Assembly: GCA_964467615.1 (NCBI GenBank)
Contig: CAYXRK010000013.1
Coordinates: 1-45,556, forward strand
Direction of reading: 5' to 3'
Length of the DNA stretch: 45,556 nt
From: CAYXRK01 sp964467615
GTDB lineage: Bacteria; Hydrogenedentota; Hydrogenedentia; Hydrogenedentales; GCA-2746185
The translations under genes and the position numbers were made by a program. Each line of letters begins with the position of its first letter. Positions within the stretch are counted from its first letter, which is position 1. Below, piece after piece: positions 18,587 through 25,893 of the stretch. The notes beneath the pieces are model-generated. The model had not been told where the DNA came from. It saw only the letters and a list, made by a program, of their open reading frames with translations, and ran no database searches.

Positions 18587-19717
18587 GTGAAAGTCCTTCA
18601 CCTTTTCAGCAATTCGAAATGGACCGGGCCCGCCGAGCCTGCGCTGAACCTCTGCGCGGCGTTGCGGCGGGAGGGAATCGAGACGGAATTCGCATGCGCT
18701 CCGGGCGCGCGGGTCGAGTCGAATCGAGTCGTGGTCGAAGCACGCGCGAGGGGCATCGAACCGATCCTCTCGATGCGCTTGCCAAAGTACCGGAACCCGC
18801 TCGTCAATCCGCTCGACGTGCGTCGGTTGCGGCGGCTGTTGAAGGGGACGCGATACGACATCGTTCACTGCCACCTTGACAACGATCATCGCATTGCCGT
18901 TGCGGCGGGCGCGCCGCACATCGTCCGCTCGAGCTATCACGGCGAGGGATTTCGATATCCCAGCCGCCAACGCAAGTTGTTTTGGGGAACATCATTTCTG
19001 ATCGAACCATCGCAGGCGGCGCTGGAACACGACCTGCGTCTGTACGGATTCCCGCCAGACCGCGCTGCCGTCGCGCCGGGCGCGATTGATGTGGATCGAT
19101 TCGACCCGAAGAGATCACTTTCGAACGCGCGCGCCGAACTCGGCATTCCGCCGGACGCGTTTGTCGTGGGCATTGTCGCGCGGATGCAATTGCACCGGCA
19201 CTTCGAGGACCTGTGGGAGGCAACACACCAACTCGCGGCGGAGTTTCCTAAGTTGCATGTCGTCGTCGTTGGGCGCGGCACGAACGAAGAAATCGTGGGG
19301 CGGCGGCCGGTCCGCCAGCTTGGCCTCGAACACGTCGTCCACTTCGCCGGATTTCGATCGGGCGACGATTTTCTCGCCGCCCTCGCTGCGTTCGACGTGA
19401 AAGTCTTCCTTGTTCCGGGCACTGACGGCACCTGCCGCGCGGTGCGCGAGGCGATGGCGATGGGCAAGCCCGCTATCGTGGCGCGGCGCGGCATGTTGCC
19501 GGAGATTGTGCGCGACGGCGAAACGGGCATCGTGTTCGACAACTCGCCCGAATCGCTCGCGGTCGCGATTCGGACCCTCATCACGAATCGTAGCCGTGTG
19601 CGCACCATGGGCACGGCCGCCCGCAGACGGGCGCTCGCGCAATTTTCGCTCGAAGCGCACGCGAACACCGTGCGGAATATTTACGAAAAGGTGCTGGCGG
19701 CGTTGCCGCGCGCTTAG
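18587..19717 (+). CDS. Glycosyltransferase family 4 (GT-B fold)
   Basis: 376 residues from a GTG at 18587; an ATG at 18512 lies inside the GH2-like gene and would add 25 unrelated residues. The N-terminal Rossmann half starts KVLHLFSNSKWTGPAEPALNL, the donor half has VVGIVARMQLHRHFEDLWEA, VVVGRGTNEE, and the diagnostic GT4 EX7E region, here REAMAMGKPAIVARRGMLPEIV with Glu at both ends (quoted in part). GT4 enzymes transfer a nucleotide-activated sugar with retention, typically to lipid-linked glycans at the inner face of the membrane. It starts 13 bases after the GH2-like gene and is likely co-transcribed. Its stop overlaps the converging DUF1080 gene by 4 bases. Confidence 0.85.
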   Translation: MKVLHLFSNSKWTGPAEPALNLCAALRREGIETEFACAPGARVESNRVVVEARARGIEPILSMRLPKYRNPLVNPLDVRRLRRLLKGTRYDIVHCHLDNDHRIAVAAGAPHIVRSSYHGEGFRYPSRQRKLFWGTSFLIEPSQAALEHDLRLYGFPPDRAAVAPGAIDVDRFDPKRSLSNARAELGIPPDAFVVGIVARMQLHRHFEDLWEATHQLAAEFPKLHVVVVGRGTNEEIVGRRPVRQLGLEHVVHFAGFRSGDDFLAALAAFDVKVFLVPGTDGTCRAVREAMAMGKPAIVARRGMLPEIVRDGETGIVFDNSPESLAVAIRTLITNRSRVRTMGTAARRRALAQFSLEAHANTVRNIYEKVLAALPRA

Positions 19718-20709
19718 TCCTTCACGGGACGAATGAAGATGTTGCGGTACTCCATGACGCCGTGATCGCCTTGGAGGTAGATTGGTCCGGGCCGGAACTC
19801 GTCCGACCAGAGTGCGCCCCCGGTGCAACCGAGCACGGGTTGGTTGTCGATGATGGTGGTTCCGTTGAGCTTCACTGTCACGTGGCGATCCACGAGCGTC
19901 ATGTCGAGCGCCTGCCATTCACCGGAGGGTTTTTCAGCCGCGACGCTGGGCGCAATGCGGCTGTAGACGGCGCCCATATTGTGCGAATCGAGCGGCTGTC
20001 CGAACGAATCGAGCACCTGCACTTCGTAGATGCCGCGCAGGTAGACGCCGCTGTTGCTCCCCTTGGGAACGCGCACTTCAAGCGTGAGATTGAAGTCAGT
20101 AAATTCGTCGACCGTGCGGAGGTTTCCGAAAAATTTCCCAGGTTTGCCTTCCTCTTGCCTCGCATCATTGAGCATCACGCCATCGACGACTTTCCAGCCG
20201 TTGGTCGCTTTTTCTTCGACGAGCTTCCAGGCGTTCAGGTCTTTCCCATCGAACAACGCGACCTTGTCGCCGAATTTGACTTTGGAAAGGTCCGGCGCGG
20301 GCGGGAGATCGGGGATCAATTTTCCCGTGAACTCGCGCGTGTCGACGCCCTTGCCGTTCTCGCGCGGCTGCACCTGTTTGAGCTTGAGCGTATCGCCCTC
20401 GCGCGTGGCGACGAGAAGCTCGGGATATTGCTGCGTCCGCGCGACTTGACCGTTCACGGTCCGTTTCACTTCGTGTATTCGAAGGACGGTGAGGGTGTCG
20501 CCATCGACCCACACCGCCTCGGAGGGGACGACGCTGCCGCCCCCCCAAAGGACGCTCGCGTCGAGGTATCCGTCCTCCTGCGTGACGCCGAGCCACCCGG
20601 CGCGATCTCCGGGGATCGTGAGCGCCCAGCGGCCAACGAAGGGGTTCTGCGCGCTTGCCGAGATCGCCGAAGCGAGCACCGTAGCGGTTATGCAAATACG
20701 TTTCCACAT
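19714..20709 (-). CDS. Exported DUF1080 (3-keto-disaccharide hydrolase-like) protein
   Basis: 331 residues from the ATG at 20709, ten bases after AAGGAG. The first 22 residues (MWKRICITATVLASAISASA) are a signal peptide. Residues about 25-115 form a small beta domain; residues about 130-331 are a DUF1080 domain, a LamG/concanavalin-like fold with the recognisable VALFDGKDLNAWK, NSGVYLRGIYEVQVLD, LTLEVRVP and IYLQGDHGVMEYRNIFI blocks. Some DUF1080 proteins hydrolyse 3-keto-glycosides made by Gfo/Idh/MocA dehydrogenases, so an extracytoplasmic sugar role fits. It follows the ThuA gene by 47 bases on the same strand, a pairing often seen in Planctomycetes-like genomes. Confidence 0.85.
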   Translation of the reverse strand: MWKRICITATVLASAISASAQNPFVGRWALTIPGDRAGWLGVTQEDGYLDASVLWGGGSVVPSEAVWVDGDTLTVLRIHEVKRTVNGQVARTQQYPELLVATREGDTLKLKQVQPRENGKGVDTREFTGKLIPDLPPAPDLSKVKFGDKVALFDGKDLNAWKLVEEKATNGWKVVDGVMLNDARQEEGKPGKFFGNLRTVDEFTDFNLTLEVRVPKGSNSGVYLRGIYEVQVLDSFGQPLDSHNMGAVYSRIAPSVAAEKPSGEWQALDMTLVDRHVTVKLNGTTIIDNQPVLGCTGGALWSDEFRPGPIYLQGDHGVMEYRNIFIRPVKD

Positions 20710-20756
20710 GGTCAATGTCACTCCTTCCAAATTCCGTTTTGCCGGACGTGCCGGGA

Positions 20757-21629
20757 CTACTTCTTCTCTGCCGGGGGAACGACGTCTTTGAAGTTCGGCG
20801 TCGCGGCCGCTTCGCCTTCGCCCATCGACCAGCCGGCTGCCGCCACCACAATCTGCTGGAACGTCTCGTTGTCCCATACGTCCTCGCGGTGCCCCATGGC
20901 ATCGTAGAACACGCGCCCCTTGCCGCGTTCCATGCACCACATGACCGGGTAATTGGGAATGTTGTACATGGCTTGCTTCTCGCGTTCCGCGCCCGGATCC
21001 ATCAACGCGATCACGTGCATCTTTTCAGTATTCATGTTGATGAAGGTATACCACTCGTCTTTGAGTGTCAGGCCGTCCGGCGTGACCGCGCCGATCGGAT
21101 GCGCGGCATCGACGAGCTTGAGCTTGCCCTCGAACTGCGCGCCGTGCCCGCCGAACTCCGCGCCGATGAACTCGATGTACTGCTGGCTGACCTCGTTCTT
21201 GAGGTGTTTACCAAAGGTGTCCGTCGCGCAGTGGAAGCCCATGAACCCGCCGCCGTTTTCGACCCACGCGAAGAGGTCCTTCAGGCCGTCCGGAGGAATC
21301 GCCGGATTGCCATCGCCATCCATCGTGGCGCCACCGCCGCCAGCCTTAAACAGATCGCCGGTAGTGTAGAAGATAACGAGGTTGTAGTTCTTCAGGTTTT
21401 CGGCCGTGATCACGCTTCCATCTTTTGTGCAGGTTAATTCCGCGCCGTTCTCAGCCGCGAGTTCGGTCAGCACTTTCTCTACATGGCTCGGTTTGCCGAC
21501 CTTGTACGAGATGCTACTGTGTTCGAACCCGGAGGACTTGCTGAAAAACAAAACTCGGGCGGTATCCTGCGCGAGCGCAAGTCCGCAGAACATCGTGCAT
21601 AGGGTAAGTGACATTGCCGTGCGTCGCAT
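20757..21629 (-). CDS. Exported ThuA-domain protein
   Basis: 290 residues from the ATG at 21629, eight bases after AAGGAG. The signal peptide is MRRTAMSLTLCTMFCGLALA. The rest is a ThuA (class I glutamine amidotransferase-like) domain: RVLFFSKSSGFEHSSI, the NYNLVIFYTTGDL strand, VENGGGFMGFHCATDTF, and PVMWCMERGKGRVFYDAMGHRED. ThuA was named for trehalose use, and family members are thought to work on sugars or glycosides outside the cytoplasm; the exact reaction is not established. The FHCATDT segment carries the Cys and His usually conserved. The gene leads a two-gene unit with the DUF1080 gene and diverges from the response regulator at 21828. Confidence 0.85.
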   Translation of the reverse strand: MRRTAMSLTLCTMFCGLALAQDTARVLFFSKSSGFEHSSISYKVGKPSHVEKVLTELAAENGAELTCTKDGSVITAENLKNYNLVIFYTTGDLFKAGGGGATMDGDGNPAIPPDGLKDLFAWVENGGGFMGFHCATDTFGKHLKNEVSQQYIEFIGAEFGGHGAQFEGKLKLVDAAHPIGAVTPDGLTLKDEWYTFINMNTEKMHVIALMDPGAEREKQAMYNIPNYPVMWCMERGKGRVFYDAMGHREDVWDNETFQQIVVAAAGWSMGEGEAAATPNFKDVVPPAEKK

Positions 21630-21827
21630 GATTGGGTCTCCTTGAAGCGATTCGTCTTGTGCTGCGGCTATCGGGTGCAGGCCGGACGGGACAGCGTAGC
21701 CATCGTCCGGCATCGAATCAAGCTTCCTGCGCGGCGCTTGAACGATGCCCGAAAAACTTACGGATTCCTAACAAAAATCAAATACTATGTGCGGGCTGCA
21801 ACAGTTTCCGAATCGGAGTCGTTTGTC

Positions 21828-22508
21828 ATGCCTGCTGAAAAGGTGCTCATCGTCGAAGATGAGGCCGATATTCTCGAGCTCATTCGCTACAACCTGGCGA
21901 AGGAAGGTTTCAATACCTCCGAGGCGTTGAACGGGGAGAAGGCCCTGCGCCTCGCGGCGCAGGAACGCCCGGACCTCATCCTCCTCGATATCATGCTTCC
22001 CGAAATTAGCGGACTTGAAGTCTGTAAGCGGCTCAAGTCCAGCCCGGATACGCGGTCCATACCTATCGTTATGGTGACCGCGCGTGGCGAAGAGGCGGAC
22101 ATCGTCGCCGGTCTCGAACTGGGCGCGGACGACTACGTGACGAAGCCGTTCAGCCCGAAGGTGCTCCTTGCGCGGGTAAAGACTGTCCTGCGGCGCGCGG
22201 CCTCCGGCGAAAAAGACGGCCCGATTCGCGTGCATGGTGTCGTGATCGATTCGCCGCGGAGGGAGGTCACGATTGACGGGCAAAGGGTAGACCTCACATT
22301 TACGGAGTTCGGGGTGTTGCATGCCTTGGCGCGGCGGCCCGGGCTGGTGCTCACCCGCTATCAGATCGTCGACGCGGTCCGCGGCGAGAACTACATCGTT
22401 ACCCCCCGCGCCGTGGACGTGCAAATCGCCGGACTGCGAAAAAAGATGGGTGATGCCGGCGAATTCATCGAGACCGTGCGCGGGGTGGGATACCGGTTTC
22501 GGGAATAG
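21828..22508 (+). CDS. OmpR/PhoB-type response regulator
   Basis: 226 residues from the ATG at 21828, nine bases after GGAG; an upstream in-frame start at 21642 would add an implausible arginine-rich tail. The receiver domain (residues 4-120) has the acidic pocket E10-D11, phospho-acceptor Asp54 in LILLDIMLP, and the Lys in YVTKPF. The C-terminal winged helix (about 130-226) ends VRGVGYRFRE, the OmpR/PhoB signature, with the recognition-helix region RAVDVQIAGLRKKM. It acts as a cytosolic DNA-binding regulator. No sensor kinase gene lies beside it, so its partner must be elsewhere. PhoB is the closest style, but there are no phosphate genes nearby to support that role. Confidence 0.9.
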   Translation: MPAEKVLIVEDEADILELIRYNLAKEGFNTSEALNGEKALRLAAQERPDLILLDIMLPEISGLEVCKRLKSSPDTRSIPIVMVTARGEEADIVAGLELGADDYVTKPFSPKVLLARVKTVLRRAASGEKDGPIRVHGVVIDSPRREVTIDGQRVDLTFTEFGVLHALARRPGLVLTRYQIVDAVRGENYIVTPRAVDVQIAGLRKKMGDAGEFIETVRGVGYRFRE

Positions 22509-22516
22509 AGACAATT

Positions 22517-22547
22517 CCCGCACGGAAGCGGGGTCAGGGCAATTTTT
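22517..22547 (+). terminator. Weak terminator-like hairpin after the response regulator
   Basis: CCCGC (22517-22521) pairs with GCGGG (22528-22532) around a six-base loop. The T run (22543-22547) is 10 bases downstream of the stem, too far for a classic intrinsic terminator. Confidence 0.25.
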
Positions 22548-22622
22548 CGTAGGCCTTGGGCATGGCCAAAATGGATCGTGTGGTAGACTTTGGATAGGCT
22601 GCTGCACACGTCATTTCCGCCA

Positions 22623-24053
22623 ATGTCCGACCCCATGTCCACCCCATCCCACGAGGCGCCGCGCGGCGCGGAACGCCGGCGAGCGCAACGGGTCGACACC
22701 AGCCGAATTGCCTACTACTCGAGGGCTGACGGGACTACGCCCTTACGCCAGGGAACCGTCGTCAATATGAGCGCGAGCGGGATGAGAATTCGCGCCAGTG
22801 ACTCAGAAGAGAACGGGACTGAACTGACTATCGAGTTGCGGCCCGAAGGCAAGGGCAAGGACGAGGAAGCCGTGATATTTCGCGGCCGGGTGGTCTCGAT
22901 CCGGCGGGGCGAAGGCGCTGAAATTGAATTGGGCATCCGGCTGATACCGCACCGGCCCGGCGGGGTCGTTTCGGGCGGCGGCCGCGGCGCGGGACGGCGC
23001 TATTACCGGCCTGAAAGGAACGGTGGCGACGGGCCGTTCGCGCGCCGGATTCGGCCCGAACGGCCAAGCGCGCGCCGGAAGCATCGGCGATATCTCTTGT
23101 TGATCGCTTTGTTGACGTTGTTAGTTCCTCTGCTGCTTCCCGGAGCGCGAAGGGGCGAACGCTCGGAAAATTTGACCTACGACAGATCGCCCGATCACCG
23201 GGCGTTCGTTCGAGCGCCGCGAGTTCCTTCAGTCGACACAGGCGCCGTTCGCGCGATACGCGACGATGCGCCTCCGAGCACGCATCGGATTGTCGAGTAT
23301 TCCCCGCCCAATATGACGCGAATCGGGCCGTTCATTCAGGCGCGTTCCGGGTATGACGCATCGCCCCGAGTTGGATACGCATCAATTGCGAATCCTGCGC
23401 TCGTTCTTCCGGCGAAGTCCGCGCACGCCAAGATCGTGCAACTGCTCGCGCGAGCGGAACGCGCCGATGCGATCGGCGAACGTGGGCTTGCACTTGCGTT
23501 GGCCCGCGACGCCTACAACACGGCATCGGCGCTTTCAAGCGTTTGGGAAGATACCGCGCGCGCGACGCTTGACGATCTCAAACACGGCCGGCCGCTGGCG
23601 AAGCGGTTGCGCGACATGGCTGGCCTCGTGACACTTGGCGACGCCGCCGCCTCGCCGTCCGGCGAAGGGACGAAAATCGAAGTGCGTATCGACCGGTCGC
23701 GTTTCACGATGACCGTGTTCCGTGGCGGCGTCCCGTTGCGCGCTTACGCCGTAGGCGTTGGCGAAGACGGCGCGACGCCCGCGGGACGTTTTCGGATCGC
23801 CAATAAGTTGACCGATCCCGATTGGTACAACCGGGGAAACGTGGTCCCCGCAGGCGACCCCGCCAATCCGATAGGTCATCGCTGGATGGGCCTTGGGGGA
23901 GAGGAAGCGGTGACGTCCGTTGGAATTCATCCAACCGCTGAGCCGGACTCGATTGGTTCCGGCCTAAGCCAAGGATGTATCCGCATGTGGCCCGAGGACG
24001 CGGAGTCGTTGTTCCGGCTATGCACGATTGGGACGCCGGTAACGGTCGAGTAA
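22623..24053 (+). CDS. PilZ domain fused to a periplasmic L,D-transpeptidase (YkuD)
   Basis: 476 residues from the ATG at 22623 (ATG codons at 22590 and 22635 are alternatives). Residues 16-110 are a PilZ domain: RRAQR (19-23) supplies the RxxxR c-di-GMP motif and NMSASG (48-53) the D/NxSxxG motif. After a basic, glycine-rich stretch, residues 156-174 (RYLLLIALLTLLVPLLLPG) form one membrane helix. A linker of about 170 residues leads to a YkuD domain (350-476) with His436 and the catalytic Cys452 in SQGCIRM. The order implies a cytoplasmic c-di-GMP sensor coupled across the membrane to a peptidoglycan crosslinking or lipoprotein-attaching enzyme. I do not know of a studied example of this fusion. 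Confidence 0.85.
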   Translation: MSDPMSTPSHEAPRGAERRRAQRVDTSRIAYYSRADGTTPLRQGTVVNMSASGMRIRASDSEENGTELTIELRPEGKGKDEEAVIFRGRVVSIRRGEGAEIELGIRLIPHRPGGVVSGGGRGAGRRYYRPERNGGDGPFARRIRPERPSARRKHRRYLLLIALLTLLVPLLLPGARRGERSENLTYDRSPDHRAFVRAPRVPSVDTGAVRAIRDDAPPSTHRIVEYSPPNMTRIGPFIQARSGYDASPRVGYASIANPALVLPAKSAHAKIVQLLARAERADAIGERGLALALARDAYNTASALSSVWEDTARATLDDLKHGRPLAKRLRDMAGLVTLGDAAASPSGEGTKIEVRIDRSRFTMTVFRGGVPLRAYAVGVGEDGATPAGRFRIANKLTDPDWYNRGNVVPAGDPANPIGHRWMGLGGEEAVTSVGIHPTAEPDSIGSGLSQGCIRMWPEDAESLFRLCTIGTPVTVE

Positions 24054-24062
24054 GAGACGTTC

Positions 24063-24086
24063 AACGTACAACGTACAACGTACAAA
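24063..24086. repeat. Short tandem heptamer CAACGTA
   Basis: Three exact copies of CAACGTA and a partial fourth, ten bases after the PilZ-YkuD stop codon. No protein or known regulatory site matches it. Confidence 0.7.
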
Positions 24087-24240
24087 GTTCGCCCCGGGAC
24101 TTGCATGAGGCATGTGGCGTAAGTTCCTGTTGGGGTGATGGTTAGGCCGTGACCGGGCGATGAAACGCTTGATCGAGACACTGCCGCAAAGTTAGACTTT
24201 CGTCAGTCTTGGGGTTCCGAGCGCCAATACGAGTTTGAAA

Positions 24241-24269
24241 TTGAACGATTCTCGGGATTGTGCTATCGT
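24241..24269 (+). promoter_or_regulatory. Candidate sigma-70 promoter for nadX
   Basis: TTGAAC (24241-24246) and TATCGT (24264-24269) are separated by exactly 17 bases, each matching four of six consensus bases. The transcript would begin near 24276, leaving a 5' leader of about 77 bases before the GTG at 24353. The rest of the 299-base gap before the gene holds the CAACGTA repeat and nothing else I can name. Confidence 0.45.
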
Positions 24270-24352
24270 ATTTGGTTCTCACAGTATTGCCCCCAATCTG
24301 CCACCTAAACGTCGGCGGAGGGGCCATTGCCGGGATCAGCGGAAGGTACTAC

Positions 24353-25195
24353 GTGAACGTTCGCATGAAGGTCGGCCTGGTGGGTTGTGGAAACATCGGC
24401 GCCGACATCTGTATAGCCCTGCAACGGGGCGCTATCCCGGCGGAAATCGTCGCGTTGACGGACGTCGATACGTCCCGCGCGAAGGTCCTGCTGCGGTCAT
24501 TTCAGTTGAATGCAACAGTGTGCGGCCTCGAGCAGAACGCCGCCAAAGTCGACTTTTTGGTCGAATGCGCGCATGCCGACGCCGTGGAAGACGCCGTTGA
24601 GGCGTGTATCCGCAATCATACGGACTGTTTGATTTTGAGCGTCGGCGGCTTGATGGCGAACCCCGAGTTGTTTGAGCGCGCGCGCGAGTGTGGTCTCCAA
24701 ATTCGTATTCCGTCCGGCGCGTTGTGCGGGTTGGACGGTGTGCGTTCGGCGATGGAAGCGGGGTTACACAGCGTGACATTGACGACGCGCAAACCCGTCA
24801 AGGGTTTGCAAGGCGTGCCGTATCTCATCGAGCGCGGGATCGATCTGAACGAGATCGACGAGCCTATCGTCGTTTTCGAGGGATCCGCATGGGAGGCGGT
24901 GAAGGCGTTCCCACAGAATGTGAACGTTGCCGCTTCGTTGAGTTTCGCGGGTATCGGGCCGCACGAGACGAAGGTGCGCGTCATCGCCGATCCTCACGCG
25001 ACGGTCAACTCACATGAGGTCGTCGCGGAGGGCGCGTTCGGGCGGCTTCGCTCGGTCACGGAGAACTTGCCGTCGCCGCGCAACCCGAAGTCGAGTTATC
25101 TCGCGTCGTTGTCGGCCGTGTCGGAAGTGCGGGCGGCGGCAGTGGACTTCGCGGCGCGGACGCCCATGGCCGCGGGCTTGGCGTCGAACATCTAA
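24353..25195 (+). CDS. nadX: L-aspartate dehydrogenase
   Basis: 280 residues from a GTG at 24353, six bases after GGAAGG; an internal ATG at 24365 is too far from that site. The N-terminal NAD(P)-binding fold reads KVGLVGCGNIGADI. FPQNVNVAASLSFAG, the ADPHATVNSHEV block with its catalytic-region His, and GAFG are typical of aspartate dehydrogenase. The enzyme oxidises L-aspartate to iminoaspartate, which NadA then condenses to quinolinate, replacing the FAD oxidase NadB. It is cytosolic. With nadD and nadE in the same window, an NAD-synthesis role is likely. Some relatives serve other amino acids, so the substrate is inferred. Confidence 0.8.
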   Translation: MNVRMKVGLVGCGNIGADICIALQRGAIPAEIVALTDVDTSRAKVLLRSFQLNATVCGLEQNAAKVDFLVECAHADAVEDAVEACIRNHTDCLILSVGGLMANPELFERARECGLQIRIPSGALCGLDGVRSAMEAGLHSVTLTTRKPVKGLQGVPYLIERGIDLNEIDEPIVVFEGSAWEAVKAFPQNVNVAASLSFAGIGPHETKVRVIADPHATVNSHEVVAEGAFGRLRSVTENLPSPRNPKSSYLASLSAVSEVRAAAVDFAARTPMAAGLASNI

Positions 25196-25264
25196 CGCGG
25201 GCCAGGGTGATTTTGCAGTAGATTCAGCGCGCATCTCGTATGCCGCGCAAACGGAGAAGATGAC

Positions 25265-25576
25265 ATGTACGCAGTGGTGACGACCGGCGGAAAACAGGTC
25301 CGGGTGAAAGCAGGCGACGTGATTCGCGTCGAAAAAGTGGACGGCGACGTGGGTAGCTCGATTGAACTCGGGCCGGTCTCGTTGGTGGCGAAGGAAGACG
25401 GCCTCATCGTCGGGCCTGACAGGCTGACGGGCGCAAAAGTCGTGGCGCAGGTGATGAACCACGGCCGGCGCAAGAAGGTCCGCGTGTTCAAGTACAAAAA
25501 GCGCAAGCAATATCACCGGACGTTCGGCCACCGGCAGCAATACAGCGAAATTAAGATCACCGACATTCAAGTGTAG
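25265..25576 (+). CDS. rplU: Ribosomal protein bL21
   Basis: 103 residues, the usual length, from an ATG preceded by GGAGAAG. It starts MYAVVTTGGKQVRVKAGDVI and contains the RRKKVRVFKYKKRKQYHRTFGHRQ basic block (quoted in part) that contacts 23S rRNA. The protein is part of the large subunit. It leads the rplU-rpmA-obg cluster, which is conserved across most bacteria. A 16-base palindrome separates it from rpmA. Confidence 0.97.
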   Translation: MYAVVTTGGKQVRVKAGDVIRVEKVDGDVGSSIELGPVSLVAKEDGLIVGPDRLTGAKVVAQVMNHGRRKKVRVFKYKKRKQYHRTFGHRQQYSEIKITDIQV

Positions 25577-25581
25577 TAGAC

Positions 25582-25597
25582 CGGGGACGCGTCCCCG
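25582..25597. repeat. 16-bp perfect palindrome CGGGGACGCGTCCCCG
   Basis: A self-complementary sequence between rplU and rpmA. Its last G begins the GAGGAG ribosome site of rpmA (25597-25602), so a hairpin here would abut translation initiation. It may be a dispersed intergenic repeat, a transcript-processing site or a weak attenuator. No T run follows. Confidence 0.75.
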
Positions 25598-25611
25598 AGG
25601 AGTAGAACGTC

Positions 25612-25875
25612 ATGGCCCATAAGAAAGCAGGCGGCAGTTCGCGCAACGGGCGCGACAGCAACTCGCAGCGTCTCGGCGTCAAGCGTTACGGCGGACAAGA
25701 AGTGCTTGCGGGCAACATACTCGTGCGCCAGCGGGGTACGGCGTTTCACCCTGGCAAGAACGTCGGCATTGGCAGCGACGATACACTCTTTGCGACGGTC
25801 GACGGCATCGTCCAATTTCGGCACATGCGCAAGGACCGCAAGTGCGTGGATGTGATTCCGCACGAGGCGAACTAG
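25612..25875 (+). CDS. rpmA: Ribosomal protein bL27
   Basis: 87 residues from an ATG nine bases after GAGGAG. The N-terminus MAHKKAGGSSRNGRDSNSQR is the canonical bL27 tail that reaches the peptidyl-transferase centre, with no extra cleavable leader as found in Firmicutes. GQEVLAGNILVRQRGT and FHPGKNVGIGSDDTLFA follow the family closely. It lies between rplU and obg in the conserved order. Confidence 0.97.
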   Translation: MAHKKAGGSSRNGRDSNSQRLGVKRYGGQEVLAGNILVRQRGTAFHPGKNVGIGSDDTLFATVDGIVQFRHMRKDRKCVDVIPHEAN

Positions 25876-25893
25876 CCATGGCGGCCGTCCCTG

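Noticed and set aside
24054..24352. Riboswitch or attenuator before nadX
   Set aside because: The leader has a plausible promoter but no stem pattern that I can match to a known NAD or other riboswitch class.
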